Under the pieces are notes generated by a model. It made no database searches and was not told the origin of the DNA. It saw only the letters and a list, made by a program, of their open reading frames with translations. A stretch of DNA of 64,000 nt from Photobacterium damselae (GTDB lineage: Bacteria > Pseudomonadota > Gammaproteobacteria > Enterobacterales > Vibrionaceae), in NCBI RefSeq assembly GCF_003026815.1, contig NZ_PYOG01000007.1, positions 62,001-126,000 of the forward strand. The letters run 5' to 3'. Positions 27,477 to 36,878 of the stretch are shown piece after piece (the first letter of the stretch is position 1; every line of letters starts with the position of its first letter). The position numbers were made by a program, and so were the translations under genes.

Positions 27477-28376
27477 ATGTTTTCAGGGATGCTATTTATC
27501 TTTTTGCCTCTTATTATCGGTTATTTAATCCCAATAAAAAATGCATCCCTACTAAATCATGTTAATGTCCTGACCAGTCGACTGGTTCTTGTTATCCTTG
27601 CTCTGATGGGATTAAGTCTGGCTAACTTAGATAACCTCAGCCAAAACCTAGAGCAGATTCTACTATATGCAGGTACATTCTTTGTTGCGATCAGCTTTTG
27701 TAACCTTGTCGCCCTTCCTTTTCTGGATATCCGTTGGAATTTAGCAACAGAAAAAAAGCAGAAATCCATGCCACTTATGAAGATGTTATTTGAGTCTTTT
27801 CAGCTGATTTTTGTTGTGGGCGGCGGATTAATCATTGGTCTACTTATCAATATGAATCTCTCTTGGGTGGATAAAGCCAGTGAAATCATACTGTTTATTT
27901 TATTGTTTTTTATTGGAATTCAACTTCGAAACAGCGGCATGACGCTGCGTCAGATTTTATTAAATAAAAAAGGTATGATCTTAGCCTCTGTCATTCTAAC
28001 AACATCCCTTTTAGGTGGCGTGATTGCGGCACTCATTCTCGATATTCCCATCAAAAATGGATTGGCTATGGCATCAGGGTTTGGTTGGTACTCTCTTGCC
28101 GGCATTTTAATGGGCGATGGCTTAGGTCCTATATATGGTGGTGCCGCTTTTTTAAATGAACTGATGCGTGAGTTAGTGGCACTAACTTTAATTCCCATGA
28201 TTATTAACCAAAGACCTGCAATGGCTATCGGTTATGCTGGTGCAACAGCTATGGATTTTACTTTACCTGTCATTCAAAACTGTGGCGGGATCCGCTGTGT
28301 ACCTATAGCTATAGTCAGTGGCTTTATTCTGAGTATGTTAGTGCCAGTCCTAATGCTTTTCTTCATTTCTTTATAA
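27477..28376 (+). CDS. lysO: Lysine exporter LysO (YbjE/DUF340 family)
   Basis: 299 residues, the same length as E. coli LysO, with eight or so hydrophobic segments. Family hallmarks are the glycine-rich GLAMASGFGWYSLAGIL (about 194-210), GGAAFLNELMREL and ATAMDFTLPVIQ(N)CGG near the C-terminus. It exports L-lysine and its toxic analogues across the inner membrane. Strong GAGAGG site before the ATG. Single gene with a terminator. Control by ArgP is known in E. coli; I cannot identify that site here. Confidence 0.9.
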   Translation: MFSGMLFIFLPLIIGYLIPIKNASLLNHVNVLTSRLVLVILALMGLSLANLDNLSQNLEQILLYAGTFFVAISFCNLVALPFLDIRWNLATEKKQKSMPLMKMLFESFQLIFVVGGGLIIGLLINMNLSWVDKASEIILFILLFFIGIQLRNSGMTLRQILLNKKGMILASVILTTSLLGGVIAALILDIPIKNGLAMASGFGWYSLAGILMGDGLGPIYGGAAFLNELMRELVALTLIPMIINQRPAMAIGYAGATAMDFTLPVIQNCGGIRCVPIAIVSGFILSMLVPVLMLFFISL

Positions 28377-28391
28377 AACCGACAATAACAA

Positions 28392-28424
28392 AAAAACCTC
28401 AGCGTTATTTCGCCGAGGTTTTTG
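28392..28424 (+). terminator. Terminator of lysO
   Basis: AAAACCTC-A-GCG / CGC-C-GAGGTTTT stem with one mismatch, then TTTTTG. Suitable for both strands. Confidence 0.8.
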
Positions 28425-28427
28425 TAG

Positions 28428-28475
28428 TTACTTGGGTATAACCAAATAGTTTCCAAGGTGAAATTATTTGGGCAT
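28428..28475. repeat. Palindromic intergenic repeat, ACCCAAGTAA family (site 3)
   Basis: TTACTTGGGTATA at 28428-28440 and a degraded partner ATTATTTGGGCAT at 28463-28475, with a CCAAGGTG centre (28453-28460) also found in site 1. It lies between the convergent lysO and YidB-like genes. Confidence 0.65.
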
Positions 28476-28483
28476 TGGTCTAG

Positions 28484-28936
28484 TTATTTTTTACCAAATA
28501 AGCCTGCAGCCATATTCAGTAGACCAGAAACACCACCTACGGCGTTTAGTAACTCACCAGCAATTTCACCAGCAGGACTTGCATTATCAACCATCGCAGG
28601 AAGAGCTTCACTTAAACCCGTTTTAGCATCTTGCTCTGATAGGTTTAACTCATTAGCAAAATCAGATAGCTGAGAGCCAGAAAAGATATTAGCAATATCA
28701 TCAGCAGAAATGGCATTGTTCTCACCATTACCTAACCAGCTCTGCAGAACATTCGCTAAACCTGCACCATTAATAGATGATAATAGCTGTTCAAAGTTAA
28801 CGCCTTGACCATTTTCATCGCCGCCAAGCAAACGAGACAGTGCAGATACAATTGAGCCCTGATTTAAACCACCCGTATTGGCTTGTGACTGGCTAAACAA
28901 CTGCGCACCAATTTCTAAGATTTTTGTAATATCCAT
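28484..28936 (-). CDS. YidB-like (DUF937) protein
   Basis: 150 residues from ATG 28936, with GAGGG 5 nt upstream; the longer GTG start at 28942 would overlap that site. Composition is Gly/Leu/Asn-rich with the YidB pattern: SALSRLLGG, GLANVLQSWLGNGEN, AISADDIANIF, LSEALPAMVDNASPAG and a C-terminal GGVSGLLNMAAGLFG. The family has no firm function. Convergent with lysO and 46 bp downstream of kbp on the same strand, so possibly cotranscribed with it. Confidence 0.8.
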   Translation of the reverse strand: MDITKILEIGAQLFSQSQANTGGLNQGSIVSALSRLLGGDENGQGVNFEQLLSSINGAGLANVLQSWLGNGENNAISADDIANIFSGSQLSDFANELNLSEQDAKTGLSEALPAMVDNASPAGEIAGELLNAVGGVSGLLNMAAGLFGKK

Positions 28937-28982
28937 AAACACCCTCGTTTACCTTATTTAAAATAACTGACTTATTGATTCA

Positions 28983-29411
28983 TTATGCCTGAGTAATGCG
29001 AAGTTTTTGTCCAGGGAAAATCAAATCTGGATTTTGAATAACTTCTTTGTTTTCTTCAAAAATTTGCTCGTATTTCGCACCGTTACCCAGTGTTTTTTCT
29101 GCAATTATCCACAAGCTATCGCCATCTTCAACGATGTAATAAGTCACATTTGCCATTTCTTCAGGTGCAGAAATATTATCAACAACGCTCTCGATACCCT
29201 GAGCATTACCCGCCATCAGAATCGCTTTTTCTCGTGCTGCAGCAGAATCTGCAGAACCAGACAGAGTTGCAACTCCATTTTCAACATTAACCTGAAGATC
29301 ATTTACGCCAGGATTATTTTCTTCAATATGTTGAGTAATTTTGGCTGGTGCTTCATCTTCATTTGAAAACAGCTTCTTACCAATATCGCGAGCAAAATCT
29401 AATAAACCCAT
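28983..29411 (-). CDS. kbp: Potassium-binding protein Kbp (BON + LysM)
   Basis: 142 residues, against 149 in E. coli Kbp (YgaU). ATG 29411 is chosen because AAAGGA lies 6 nt upstream and the protein then begins MGLLDFARD, like MGLFNFVKD in E. coli; the longer frame from 29456 is not needed. The BON domain is about 30-80 (VENGVATLSGSADS) and the LysM domain about 90-140 (YYIVEDGDSLWIIAEKTLGN, NPDLIFPGQKLRI). Cytoplasmic K+ sensor in E. coli; the same role is inferred. Confidence 0.9.
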   Translation of the reverse strand: MGLLDFARDIGKKLFSNEDEAPAKITQHIEENNPGVNDLQVNVENGVATLSGSADSAAAREKAILMAGNAQGIESVVDNISAPEEMANVTYYIVEDGDSLWIIAEKTLGNGAKYEQIFEENKEVIQNPDLIFPGQKLRITQA

Positions 29412-29697
29412 ATTTCGTCCTTTATTTGCATTTTTATAATATTCGGATAATTGCAACAGAATCGTGGCACGACCACTAAAAGATAGCGTTCAGAGATAAG
29501 AGCTCAACTCTTACTTATGGAAATAAAATTGCATTGAAGAAAAACATAACCATAAGCGCCACTGCATCAGCACAAGTATAGTAAAGAGTTTAAAAAACGC
29601 ACTCACATAAAATGTCAATCCAATGTAAAATATAAAACACCGTTTAAATAAAAATGAGTATTTGTTGGAAAAGCAGTCGATTTCTAATTTTTGGAAT

Positions 29698-29726
29698 AAA
29701 AAAAGAGGCCTCAATGAGACCTCTTT
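29698..29726 (-). terminator. Terminator of ptsG
   Basis: AAAGAGG (29702-29708) / CCTCTTT (29720-29726) with an imperfect inner stem; on the minus strand followed by TTTTTTT. Confidence 0.8.
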
Positions 29727-29754
29727 ACATTACCATAGGGGTTATGGTGTGAGA

Positions 29755-31185
29755 TTAGTGGCTACGAATCCACTCATCCATATCTGATTTCAAGTTATCT
29801 GACTTAGTACCGAAGATTGCTTGAACACCGCTACCAGCAACAACAACGCCTGCAGCACCTAGTTTCTTCAATCGGTCTTGATCTACTTTATTTACATCAG
29901 CAACTGATACACGTAGACGAGTAATACAAGCGTCTAAGTTAGTAATATTGTCTTTACCACCAAATGCTGTTACTAGCTCTTGTGCCATTTCAGATTCAGA
30001 ACCTGTAACCGCAGCTGAAGTATCTTCATCTTCACGACCAGGAGTCTTAAGGTCTAGTTTAGTAATCACTACACGGAACACTACATAGTAGATGATTGCG
30101 TAGATGATACCCATTACAGGGAATAACCATAGTTTCTGAGAGTTTGCTGATAGAACAACAAAGTCAATGAAACCGTGTGAGAATGAAGTACCGTGAACCA
30201 TACCTAATAAGTTAGTTAACACATAAGCAGAACCTGCAAGGAATGCGTGGATAACGTATAGGATAGGAGCTACGAACATGAATGAGAATTCGATTGGTTC
30301 AGTAATACCTGTTAGGAACGAAGTTAGCGCAGCAGAAATCATGATACCGCCCACTTTCGCCTTGTTTTCAGGCTTAGCACAATGCCAGATAGCGATTGCA
30401 GCAGCAGGTAGACCAAACATCTTGAACATGTAACCGCCAGCTAGCTGACCAAAACCGTTACCAGCAAGACGAGTTGCTTCATTTGCTTCTAAGTAACAAG
30501 TTAGGATACCAGTACGAGCTTCGCCAGCTGCGTTCACACAGCTACCCGCTTCGAAGAAGAAAGGTACGTTCCAAACATGGTGTAGACCAAATGGGATTAG
30601 AGAACGTTCGATAATACCGTAGATACCAAATGCTACTGTTGGGTTCTGGTGTGCGGCCCAATCAGAGAATGCTGCGATACCTGCACCTACTGGCTGCCAT
30701 ACAACAGATAGAACAAGAGCAAGAGCAATCGCACAGAAACCAGTCATGATTGGCACGAAACGCTTACCAGCAAAGAAGCCTAAGTAATCAGGAAGCTGAA
30801 TACGGAAGAACTTATTAAATGCCCATGCAGCGATACCACCAGTTAGGATACCACCTAGCACGCCTGTATCGATTTTATCTACGCCCATCACTTGCGCCAT
30901 AACACCTAGTGTTGCAGCCATGATGCCGTAACCTACGATTGCAGCAAGACCTGCTACACCGTCATTGTTAGTAAAGCCAAGCGCCACACCTACTGCAAAT
31001 AGTAGAGGCATTTGGCCAAACACAGAACCACCTGCCTGTGCCATAACTTGAGAAACGATATCTGGTAGCCAGCTAAAGTTAGCGGCACCAACACCAAGTA
31101 GAATACCAGCTACCGGCAAAACCGATACAGGCAGCATAAGTGCCTTACCGACTTTCTGCAGGCTAGCAAAAAGGTTTTTAAACAT
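29755..31185 (-). CDS. ptsG: Glucose PTS permease EIICB
   Basis: 476 residues, against 477 in E. coli PtsG. The membrane IIC domain (1-about 375) shows [26 protein letters not shown] and [11 protein letters not shown]. The IIB domain (about 395-476) carries the phosphorylated C420 in LDACITRLR. It imports glucose with phosphate passed from HPr via EIIA-Glc. As in E. coli it lies downstream of holB-tatD, though here a second PTS gene is inserted between. AGGAG lies before the ATG. The leader contains a CGAAGC...GCTTC imperfect hairpin near 31231-31269; I could not define Mlc or SgrS sites. Confidence 0.93.
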   Translation of the reverse strand: MFKNLFASLQKVGKALMLPVSVLPVAGILLGVGAANFSWLPDIVSQVMAQAGGSVFGQMPLLFAVGVALGFTNNDGVAGLAAIVGYGIMAATLGVMAQVMGVDKIDTGVLGGILTGGIAAWAFNKFFRIQLPDYLGFFAGKRFVPIMTGFCAIALALVLSVVWQPVGAGIAAFSDWAAHQNPTVAFGIYGIIERSLIPFGLHHVWNVPFFFEAGSCVNAAGEARTGILTCYLEANEATRLAGNGFGQLAGGYMFKMFGLPAAAIAIWHCAKPENKAKVGGIMISAALTSFLTGITEPIEFSFMFVAPILYVIHAFLAGSAYVLTNLLGMVHGTSFSHGFIDFVVLSANSQKLWLFPVMGIIYAIIYYVVFRVVITKLDLKTPGREDEDTSAAVTGSESEMAQELVTAFGGKDNITNLDACITRLRVSVADVNKVDQDRLKKLGAAGVVVAGSGVQAIFGTKSDNLKSDMDEWIRSH

Positions 31186-31722
31186 ACTGAAGCTCCTGAG
31201 TGAGATGCTTTTATTGTTAGTGTGTAAAAACGAAGCGACATACCCCCGTAGTCATAATGCTTCATTTCGTGTTTATGTTTTTTTCAGCATATATGTAAGA
31301 TGCGAAGCAAAATATAACGTGGGGTAAAAGATAAAAGCTATCGAAAGCAAAACTATAGTTTCAAAATATCGTTTCGATCACAGAGGTTCTAACAACAACT
31401 CATGAGCAACAGCTGTGTAATCCATTGATTTAAAATAAAAAAATAACAATAAAAACTATGACCGTTCTTTTGCTGTCCTTTTCCTTATTGCAACCTTTGT
31501 TACTTTATGTAACGAAGTAAGATAGCTTAAAATCTGGCTATTTTTAGAAAAACAACAATATCAAATAGTTACATCCTATATAACTAACTGATTTTAAATG
31601 AATTCAAATATTTACAACGTAAAATAAGTTTCATATTCAACATTTAGAATAGAAATGCGATATTAAATACCAGTTAAACATATATCAGCATGGTTAAACA
31701 TTTTTTCGCATAAAATTCGCAT
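31186..31722. other. Intergenic region upstream of ptsG
   Basis: 537 bp, AT-rich. A leader hairpin is possible at about 31231-31269. A half CRP-like TGTGATCGAAACGATA on the minus strand covers about 31368-31383. There is no supported open frame. A small RNA cannot be ruled out. Confidence 0.4.
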
Positions 31723-31752
31723 AAAAAAAGCCACAGTATAGACTGTGGCTTT
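31723..31752 (-). terminator. Terminator of the PTS-RDD operon
   Basis: AAAGCCACAG (31727-31736) / CTGTGGCTTT (31743-31752), followed on the minus strand by TTTTTTTAT. Confidence 0.85.
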
Positions 31753-31771
31753 AATTGTCTTCTTGAATTAT

Positions 31772-32239
31772 TTAACGCGATACAACGGTCGTATAATTTT
31801 TCTTGTCGTGCCATGGTAAGTGACTAAAGGCAAGAAACTGAGCGCCGCTGTAGAGCGCATACAGACCCAATGTCGCAACACATAAATAAATCTTGTTAAA
31901 CTCTCGTTTTAGGTATCGCTCTTTGGTTAAAGTTTTTCCATCGGTTGAAACAACTTTAACACTGAGTAGGTATCGAGATAAGGATGTTCCAAGTAAACGG
32001 AAACACAACCATTGATATCCCATATAAATACCAATAAATAGCATCATAATACCAATAATTAACGCAAGTAATGTTGGCAAAGCCATCGCGTCATTAAGCG
32101 ATATTTTCGCGCCGGTCCCTTTAGAGATATAAGCGATAATTCCTAAGTACAGATCTTGTGCAACCATGACAAACATTTGCACAATCGACAAATCGATCAG
32201 AAATGTACCTATTCGCTTATATTTCAGCGCGAAATTCAT
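31772..32239 (-). CDS. RDD-family membrane protein
   Basis: 155 residues. The N-terminal segment KYKRIGTFLIDLSIVQMFVM is the RDD start (Arg and Asp in place), followed by a second long hydrophobic segment (about 55-80) and GTSLSRYLLSVKVVSTDGK, the usual post-membrane signature. The function of RDD proteins is mostly unknown; some act as Na+/H+ antiporters. Its ATG overlaps the stop codon of the upstream PTS gene (TAATG), so it is translationally coupled to a sugar permease, which suggests a job with it. Confidence 0.85.
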   Translation of the reverse strand: MNFALKYKRIGTFLIDLSIVQMFVMVAQDLYLGIIAYISKGTGAKISLNDAMALPTLLALIIGIMMLFIGIYMGYQWLCFRLLGTSLSRYLLSVKVVSTDGKTLTKERYLKREFNKIYLCVATLGLYALYSGAQFLAFSHLPWHDKKNYTTVVSR

Positions 32240-33864
32240 TACTTACCTAACTTAGAGTTAATCTGAGCTTTATAACCTGCGGCTTGTGCACCGTAGATAG
32301 CCTGAATACCAGTACCACCTACTTTAACTAAACCTTTAGCACCAAGCTCTTGAGTCCAGTATTGGTTATCTTTAACAAGATCGCCATTCTTAACGGTGAT
32401 ACGTAGACGAGTGATACAAGCATCAACATCTTCAATATTATCTTTACCACCTAATGCTTCAATCATCAGATCAATTTGATCATCGTCTGAACCTGCAGCG
32501 CCTGCAGCTTTAGATGCTTGGTAATCTTTCTTACGAACAACAGCAACTGCACTACCCTTACGGCCAGGAGTTTTAATGTCGTACTTCAAGATAAACCAAC
32601 GGAATAGGAAGAAGTATAGCGGACCATAAATTACACCTAGTAGAGGAATGTAATACCAGTGGTTATTAGTACCCGTTAGGCCTGGAAGCATACCAAATAG
32701 TGCGAAGTCGATAAAACCACCACTAAATGTCATACCCACTTTCACGTGCAGCAAGTCCATAATCATAAATGATAGACCCGCTAGAGGTACGTGAATGAAG
32801 TAGTAAAGCGGAGCTGATAAGAATAGGAAAGTAAACTCAATTGGCTCTGTAATACCGGTTAAGAACGCAGTAAGAGCTACAGAGAACAGTAGACCACCAA
32901 CTTCTTTTTTGTTTTCTTTATCTGCTACAGTGTACATCGCGTACGCAGCTGCAGGTAGACCAAACATCATGAATGGGAACTTACCACTCATAAAGTTAGT
33001 TGATGAGAAGTGAGAGTAATCACCATTCGCTAAAGAGCCAAAGAAGATGTTCTGAGTACCTTTATAAACATGACCTGCAATCTCAGCTGTACCACCAATT
33101 TCTGTCTGCCATAGAGGTAGATAGAATACATGGTGAAGACCGACAGGAATAAGAGCACGTTCAATAATACCAAAGATGAAAGAGGCAATATAACCGTGAC
33201 CAGAGGCTGTCATTTCACCAAGCATTGCACCAATTGTACCAAAACCTGCACCGATGAATGGCCAGATAAATACAAGTGCAATACCGTAAAATAGTGCAGA
33301 GAATGCACTTACGATAGGTACGAAACGTGCGCCACCAAAGAAGCCTAGGAATTCAGGAAGCTTAATATCGTGGTATTTGTTATGTAAAACAACAGTGATA
33401 CCACCAGCAATCAGACCACCAAACACGCCCATACTTAACGTATTGTGGATGCCCAACACATCAGCAAGCACACCCGTATAATGACTGCCCATCAATACAA
33501 CAGTGTTATCTGCTGTATCAACCATACCAGCTACTGATAATGTTTTTGCAATCGCAACGTTCATTACCAAGTAGGCAATAGTTGCAGCTAGGGCAGCCGC
33601 GCCTTTTTCCGCACGAGCAAAACCAATTGCAATGGCAAGAGCAAACATTAGAGGTAAGTTAGCAAATACAATACCACCAGCGGCGGTCATGATTTGTAAG
33701 AAACTGTTTAAAACGGTACCGTCTTGCAAAATACCAATATTGTACGCTTCGATCATACTTTGGTTGGTAAAGCTACCACCAATACCTAGCATGATACCTG
33801 CTGCTGGTAGTAAGGCTATCGGAAGCATTACTGCTTGCGATAGTTTACTAAAGAAGGCTTTCAT
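32239..33864 (-). CDS. Glucose-superfamily PTS permease EIICB (MalX-like)
   Basis: 541 residues. IIC domain: AVMLPIALLPAAGIMLGIGG at the start, [35 protein letters not shown]. The linker holds KTPGRKG, followed by a IIB domain with C483 in VDACITRLR. Paralogous to PtsG but longer in the loop around 255-305, most like MalX/glucose-maltose IICB. The sugar is uncertain (glucose, maltose or GlcNAc are family options; the GlcNAc type normally also carries IIA, absent here). GAGGAG precedes the ATG. It is placed between tatD and ptsG. Confidence 0.85.
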   Translation of the reverse strand: MKAFFSKLSQAVMLPIALLPAAGIMLGIGGSFTNQSMIEAYNIGILQDGTVLNSFLQIMTAAGGIVFANLPLMFALAIAIGFARAEKGAAALAATIAYLVMNVAIAKTLSVAGMVDTADNTVVLMGSHYTGVLADVLGIHNTLSMGVFGGLIAGGITVVLHNKYHDIKLPEFLGFFGGARFVPIVSAFSALFYGIALVFIWPFIGAGFGTIGAMLGEMTASGHGYIASFIFGIIERALIPVGLHHVFYLPLWQTEIGGTAEIAGHVYKGTQNIFFGSLANGDYSHFSSTNFMSGKFPFMMFGLPAAAYAMYTVADKENKKEVGGLLFSVALTAFLTGITEPIEFTFLFLSAPLYYFIHVPLAGLSFMIMDLLHVKVGMTFSGGFIDFALFGMLPGLTGTNNHWYYIPLLGVIYGPLYFFLFRWFILKYDIKTPGRKGSAVAVVRKKDYQASKAAGAAGSDDDQIDLMIEALGGKDNIEDVDACITRLRITVKNGDLVKDNQYWTQELGAKGLVKVGGTGIQAIYGAQAAGYKAQINSKLGK

Positions 33865-34359
33865 GAATTGTGTCTCCTCAACATCAACTTTGAAGTGATC
33901 TTAAATATTAAAAATAGCATCCAGCTCTATATAAATTTTACGATTATGCGATTACGCTTTAATAAACTACAGATTATGAATTTCGTATTTATATCTACTA
34001 TTTTACTAAACCAATAGTTAATTAAATTCGCTATAATCACTCAGGCATACGCAAAAAAAAGCATACAATCCACATTCTGCTTTCATTCCGAAGTTGGATA
34101 CTGTATTTGCCTGAGGAATCCTAAGCGTAAATATAGCTTGATGCCCATCACAATTTCCACGAAAAAGATAAACAACACAATTAAAATGTAAACCGGATCA
34201 CACTTATAGAATTAATCAAACATTCACTCATTACCTTCCACAGAATAATTTAAAATTACATCAGCTTTTATTTTTTAATATCACATTTAGTTAAGTTTAA
34301 ATAACCACCACACAGGATATTTTACACTCTAATAATATGGAGAGTTAGATTGCAGATAT
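33865..34359. other. Intergenic region upstream of the MalX-like gene
   Basis: 495 bp without a gene. It contains a long imperfect inverted repeat: CTCAGGCA (34040-34047) with TGCCTGAG (34108-34115), and inside it ATCCA (34068-34072) with TGGAT (34095-34099). Otherwise AT-rich; no operator recognised. Confidence 0.5.
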
Positions 34360-34388
34360 AAAAAAAGGAGCACTAAGCCCCCTTTTTG
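34360..34388 (-). terminator. Terminator after tatD
   Basis: AAAAAGG / CCTTTTT stem; on the minus strand followed by TTTTTTT. It ends the fatty-acid/replication cluster transcript. Confidence 0.7.
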
Positions 34389-34404
34389 TTATTCAATTAT
34401 ATTC

Positions 34405-35184
34405 TTATTTACGTGTTGCAAATGAGAATAAGTTAAAGAAATTATCTGTGGTAACACTTTCTACTTCTTCAACCGAAACGCCTTTGAGTAAAGCAACATA
34501 TTGAGCAACTTCACGAACATAAGCCGGTTGATTCTCTTTACCTCGGAATGGAACTGGAGCTAGGAATGGAGAATCAGTTTCAACCAAAAGACGCTCTAGC
34601 GGCAACTGCGCTACCACATTTTTCAAATCGCTTGATTTATTGAAGGTAACAATGCCTGAAATTGAGATATAAAAACCTAACTCAATAGCAGCCTGAGCAA
34701 ATTCTAAATTTTCAGTGAAACAATGGATCACACCACCACATTTTTGTGCGCCCTCTTCTCGCAATATACGCAGCGTATCTTCTCGAGCCATTCGGGTATG
34801 AATAATAAGAGGTTTGTTTAATTCCACAGCTAGACGTACTTGCATACGAAATGCTTCTTGCTGTTTTTCTGCTAACTCTGGCTGATAAAAATAATCTAAC
34901 CCGGTCTCACCGATAGCAATTACGCGATCATGGCTGGAAAAAGCTTTTAGCTGCTCGTAATCAAATCCTTCTTCAATATCAAGAGGATGAACGCCACATG
35001 ATGCAAAAACATTATCGTACGGTTCGATCAATTCCATCATGGTTGGAAACCCTTGTAGAGTACAACCAATCGATAGAAAATATTCAACGCCACGTTCCTT
35101 GGCTTTCGTTAGTACATCATCAATCCCGGTGTGTAGTTCGCCATAGTTCAATTTATCTAAATGGCAATGTGAATCGACTAACAC
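34405..35184 (-). CDS. TatD-family metal-dependent hydrolase (YcfH)
   Basis: 259 residues beginning at GTG 35184 (AGGA 8 nt upstream). Metal-site motifs: DSHCHLD (4-10), GETGLDY (about 92-98), IIHTR (about 126-130), GVIHCFTEN (about 150-158) and LLVETDSPFLAP (about 200-211). The family are Mg-dependent nucleases or D-aminoacyl-tRNA deacylase-like hydrolases; the E. coli gene at the same place after holB is ycfH. Last gene of the cluster on this strand. Confidence 0.9.
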   Translation of the reverse strand: MLVDSHCHLDKLNYGELHTGIDDVLTKAKERGVEYFLSIGCTLQGFPTMMELIEPYDNVFASCGVHPLDIEEGFDYEQLKAFSSHDRVIAIGETGLDYFYQPELAEKQQEAFRMQVRLAVELNKPLIIHTRMAREDTLRILREEGAQKCGGVIHCFTENLEFAQAAIELGFYISISGIVTFNKSSDLKNVVAQLPLERLLVETDSPFLAPVPFRGKENQPAYVREVAQYVALLKGVSVEEVESVTTDNFFNLFSFATRK

Positions 35185-35285
35185 AATACTTTCCTCATAA
35201 CTAATGAACGTGGAACCTTACAGCTTCAGAGCTCATTTTCTTTAAATTAACGTACTCATTAAGTAAAAATACCAGCAAATTTTAC

Positions 35286-36248
35286 TTAATTAAGTATAAA
35301 ACCAGTCAACCATTCAACAACCAGCAACTCGATATTTAGTCCACTATGACGTTCAAGCTTGCGATGTAGTTCATTCAGTTTTTGGATTTGATCTATCACT
35401 ACATGAATCGGTAAAACAGCAGCAACCTGGTGAACCAGAGCCAAAGATTCATTATGGACAAAACCTGATTGAACACCTTGTTGGACTTTTAAACAATCGA
35501 CTAAAAAATAGCTCAACCATTTCAAACTTGCGATACCATCTTGCGTACAGAGCGCAGCAAGATCGTAAATCCCAATATGAGGAGGTTGAACAAAAGCCGT
35601 GAAGGTTTTAATCAAATTAACATGACGGATATCCATGCCATTTTCGACAAAATTTAAAGAGGCTATCGGTGCGCCATTATTTAAATTTACTGCTTCAGTT
35701 GAAATGGACTGCATTAACTGATTTTCAACCCAACGTTGAGTATCTTTACTATTTGGTGTAGGCAATCGCCATTTGTTACAACGACTCACAATCGTCGGTA
35801 ACAGATTATCTAAAGACCGAGCGGTAAGAATAAATTGGCAACCAGCAGGAGGCTCTTCTAATGTTTTCAAAATAGCATTAGCGCCAGCTTCGCCCATTGC
35901 ATCAGCCTCTTCAATAAGAATCACGCGTTGGCCGCCAAGCTGTGAGGTTTCAACAGCCCAACGATTAGACTGACGAACCGCATCAACGCCTATCTGCTTA
36001 CCTTCTTGTTCCGGCTTAATCACATGAAAATCAGGATGGTTACCCGCAGCAAAAAGTTTACAGCTGTGACACACACCACAGGCTTGATGATCATTATTCT
36101 GGCACAGAACGGTTTGGGCAAGTTCACGAACTAAGGCATCTTGCCCACTACCTTTAGCAGCAAGCAATAAAATAGCGTGGTGGAAACGCTTTTGCAGTAA
36201 CAGTTGCTGCCAATTTTGCCATACACTCTGTTGCCATGGGTAAATCAT
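35286..36248 (-). CDS. holB: DNA polymerase III delta' subunit
   Basis: 320 residues. Part of the clamp loader. Four cysteines of the zinc module lie at 49, 57, 60 and 63. The P-loop is degenerate (AAKGSGQDA instead of GKT/S), as in all delta' subunits, which do not hydrolyse ATP. SRC appears in TIVSRCNKW, the sensor-1/arginine-finger region. Its ATG abuts the tmk stop codon. Same order as E. coli (tmk-holB-ycfH). Confidence 0.93.
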   Translation of the reverse strand: MIYPWQQSVWQNWQQLLLQKRFHHAILLLAAKGSGQDALVRELAQTVLCQNNDHQACGVCHSCKLFAAGNHPDFHVIKPEQEGKQIGVDAVRQSNRWAVETSQLGGQRVILIEEADAMGEAGANAILKTLEEPPAGCQFILTARSLDNLLPTIVSRCNKWRLPTPNSKDTQRWVENQLMQSISTEAVNLNNGAPIASLNFVENGMDIRHVNLIKTFTAFVQPPHIGIYDLAALCTQDGIASLKWLSYFLVDCLKVQQGVQSGFVHNESLALVHQVAAVLPIHVVIDQIQKLNELHRKLERHSGLNIELLVVEWLTGFILN

Positions 36249-36878
36249 TTACTGCTGCTCCAACCATTGTGTCAAAGCGCTAGAGATATCCGCCGTTACC
36301 GCTTCTAAAGACTGACTAGCATCAATAATAACTGTATTCGGATCTTGCTCTGACAACTCAAGAAAACGCGCTCGAGCACGATGGAAAAAGTCGATATTCA
36401 TTTGTTCAATACGATCAAGTGCCCCGCGTCCACGAGCTCGCTGTAAACCAAGCGCAGGATCAATATCCATATATATTGTAAAATCAGGACAAAAATCACC
36501 AAGTACGGTATTACGCAGATTCATCATTAACTGCTGTTCAAAACCACGGCCACCACCTTGATATGCCTGAGAAGACATGTCATGACGATCACCAACAACC
36601 CAGCGTCCCTGTGCTAAAGCCGGTTTTATCACATTATCGACTAACTGAATACGAGCGGCATAAAGCAGTAGTAGTTCAGCCATATCGGTTAACGGCTCAT
36701 CTGGATGCCCTTCTTTAACTAATGCTCGCATCTGTTCAGCAAGTGGTGTACCACCAGGCTCACGAGTTGCCACAGGATCATGAATACCATGTTCAGCAAG
36801 TACATTAATAACTTGTGATATTGCTGTACTTTTACCAGCCCCTTCAAGGCCTTCAATTACGATAAATTTTCCGTTCAT
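36249..36878 (-). CDS. tmk: Thymidylate kinase
   Basis: 209 residues. Phosphorylates dTMP to dTDP. P-loop GLEGAGKST (10-18), [11 protein letters not shown] (38-48, dTMP site), [15 protein letters not shown] (about 96-110) and the LID-like [12 protein letters not shown]. Overlaps the mltG stop region by 4 bp, so coupled. Confidence 0.95.
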   Translation of the reverse strand: MNGKFIVIEGLEGAGKSTAISQVINVLAEHGIHDPVATREPGGTPLAEQMRALVKEGHPDEPLTDMAELLLLYAARIQLVDNVIKPALAQGRWVVGDRHDMSSQAYQGGGRGFEQQLMMNLRNTVLGDFCPDFTIYMDIDPALGLQRARGRGALDRIEQMNIDFFHRARARFLELSEQDPNTVIIDASQSLEAVTADISSALTQWLEQQ

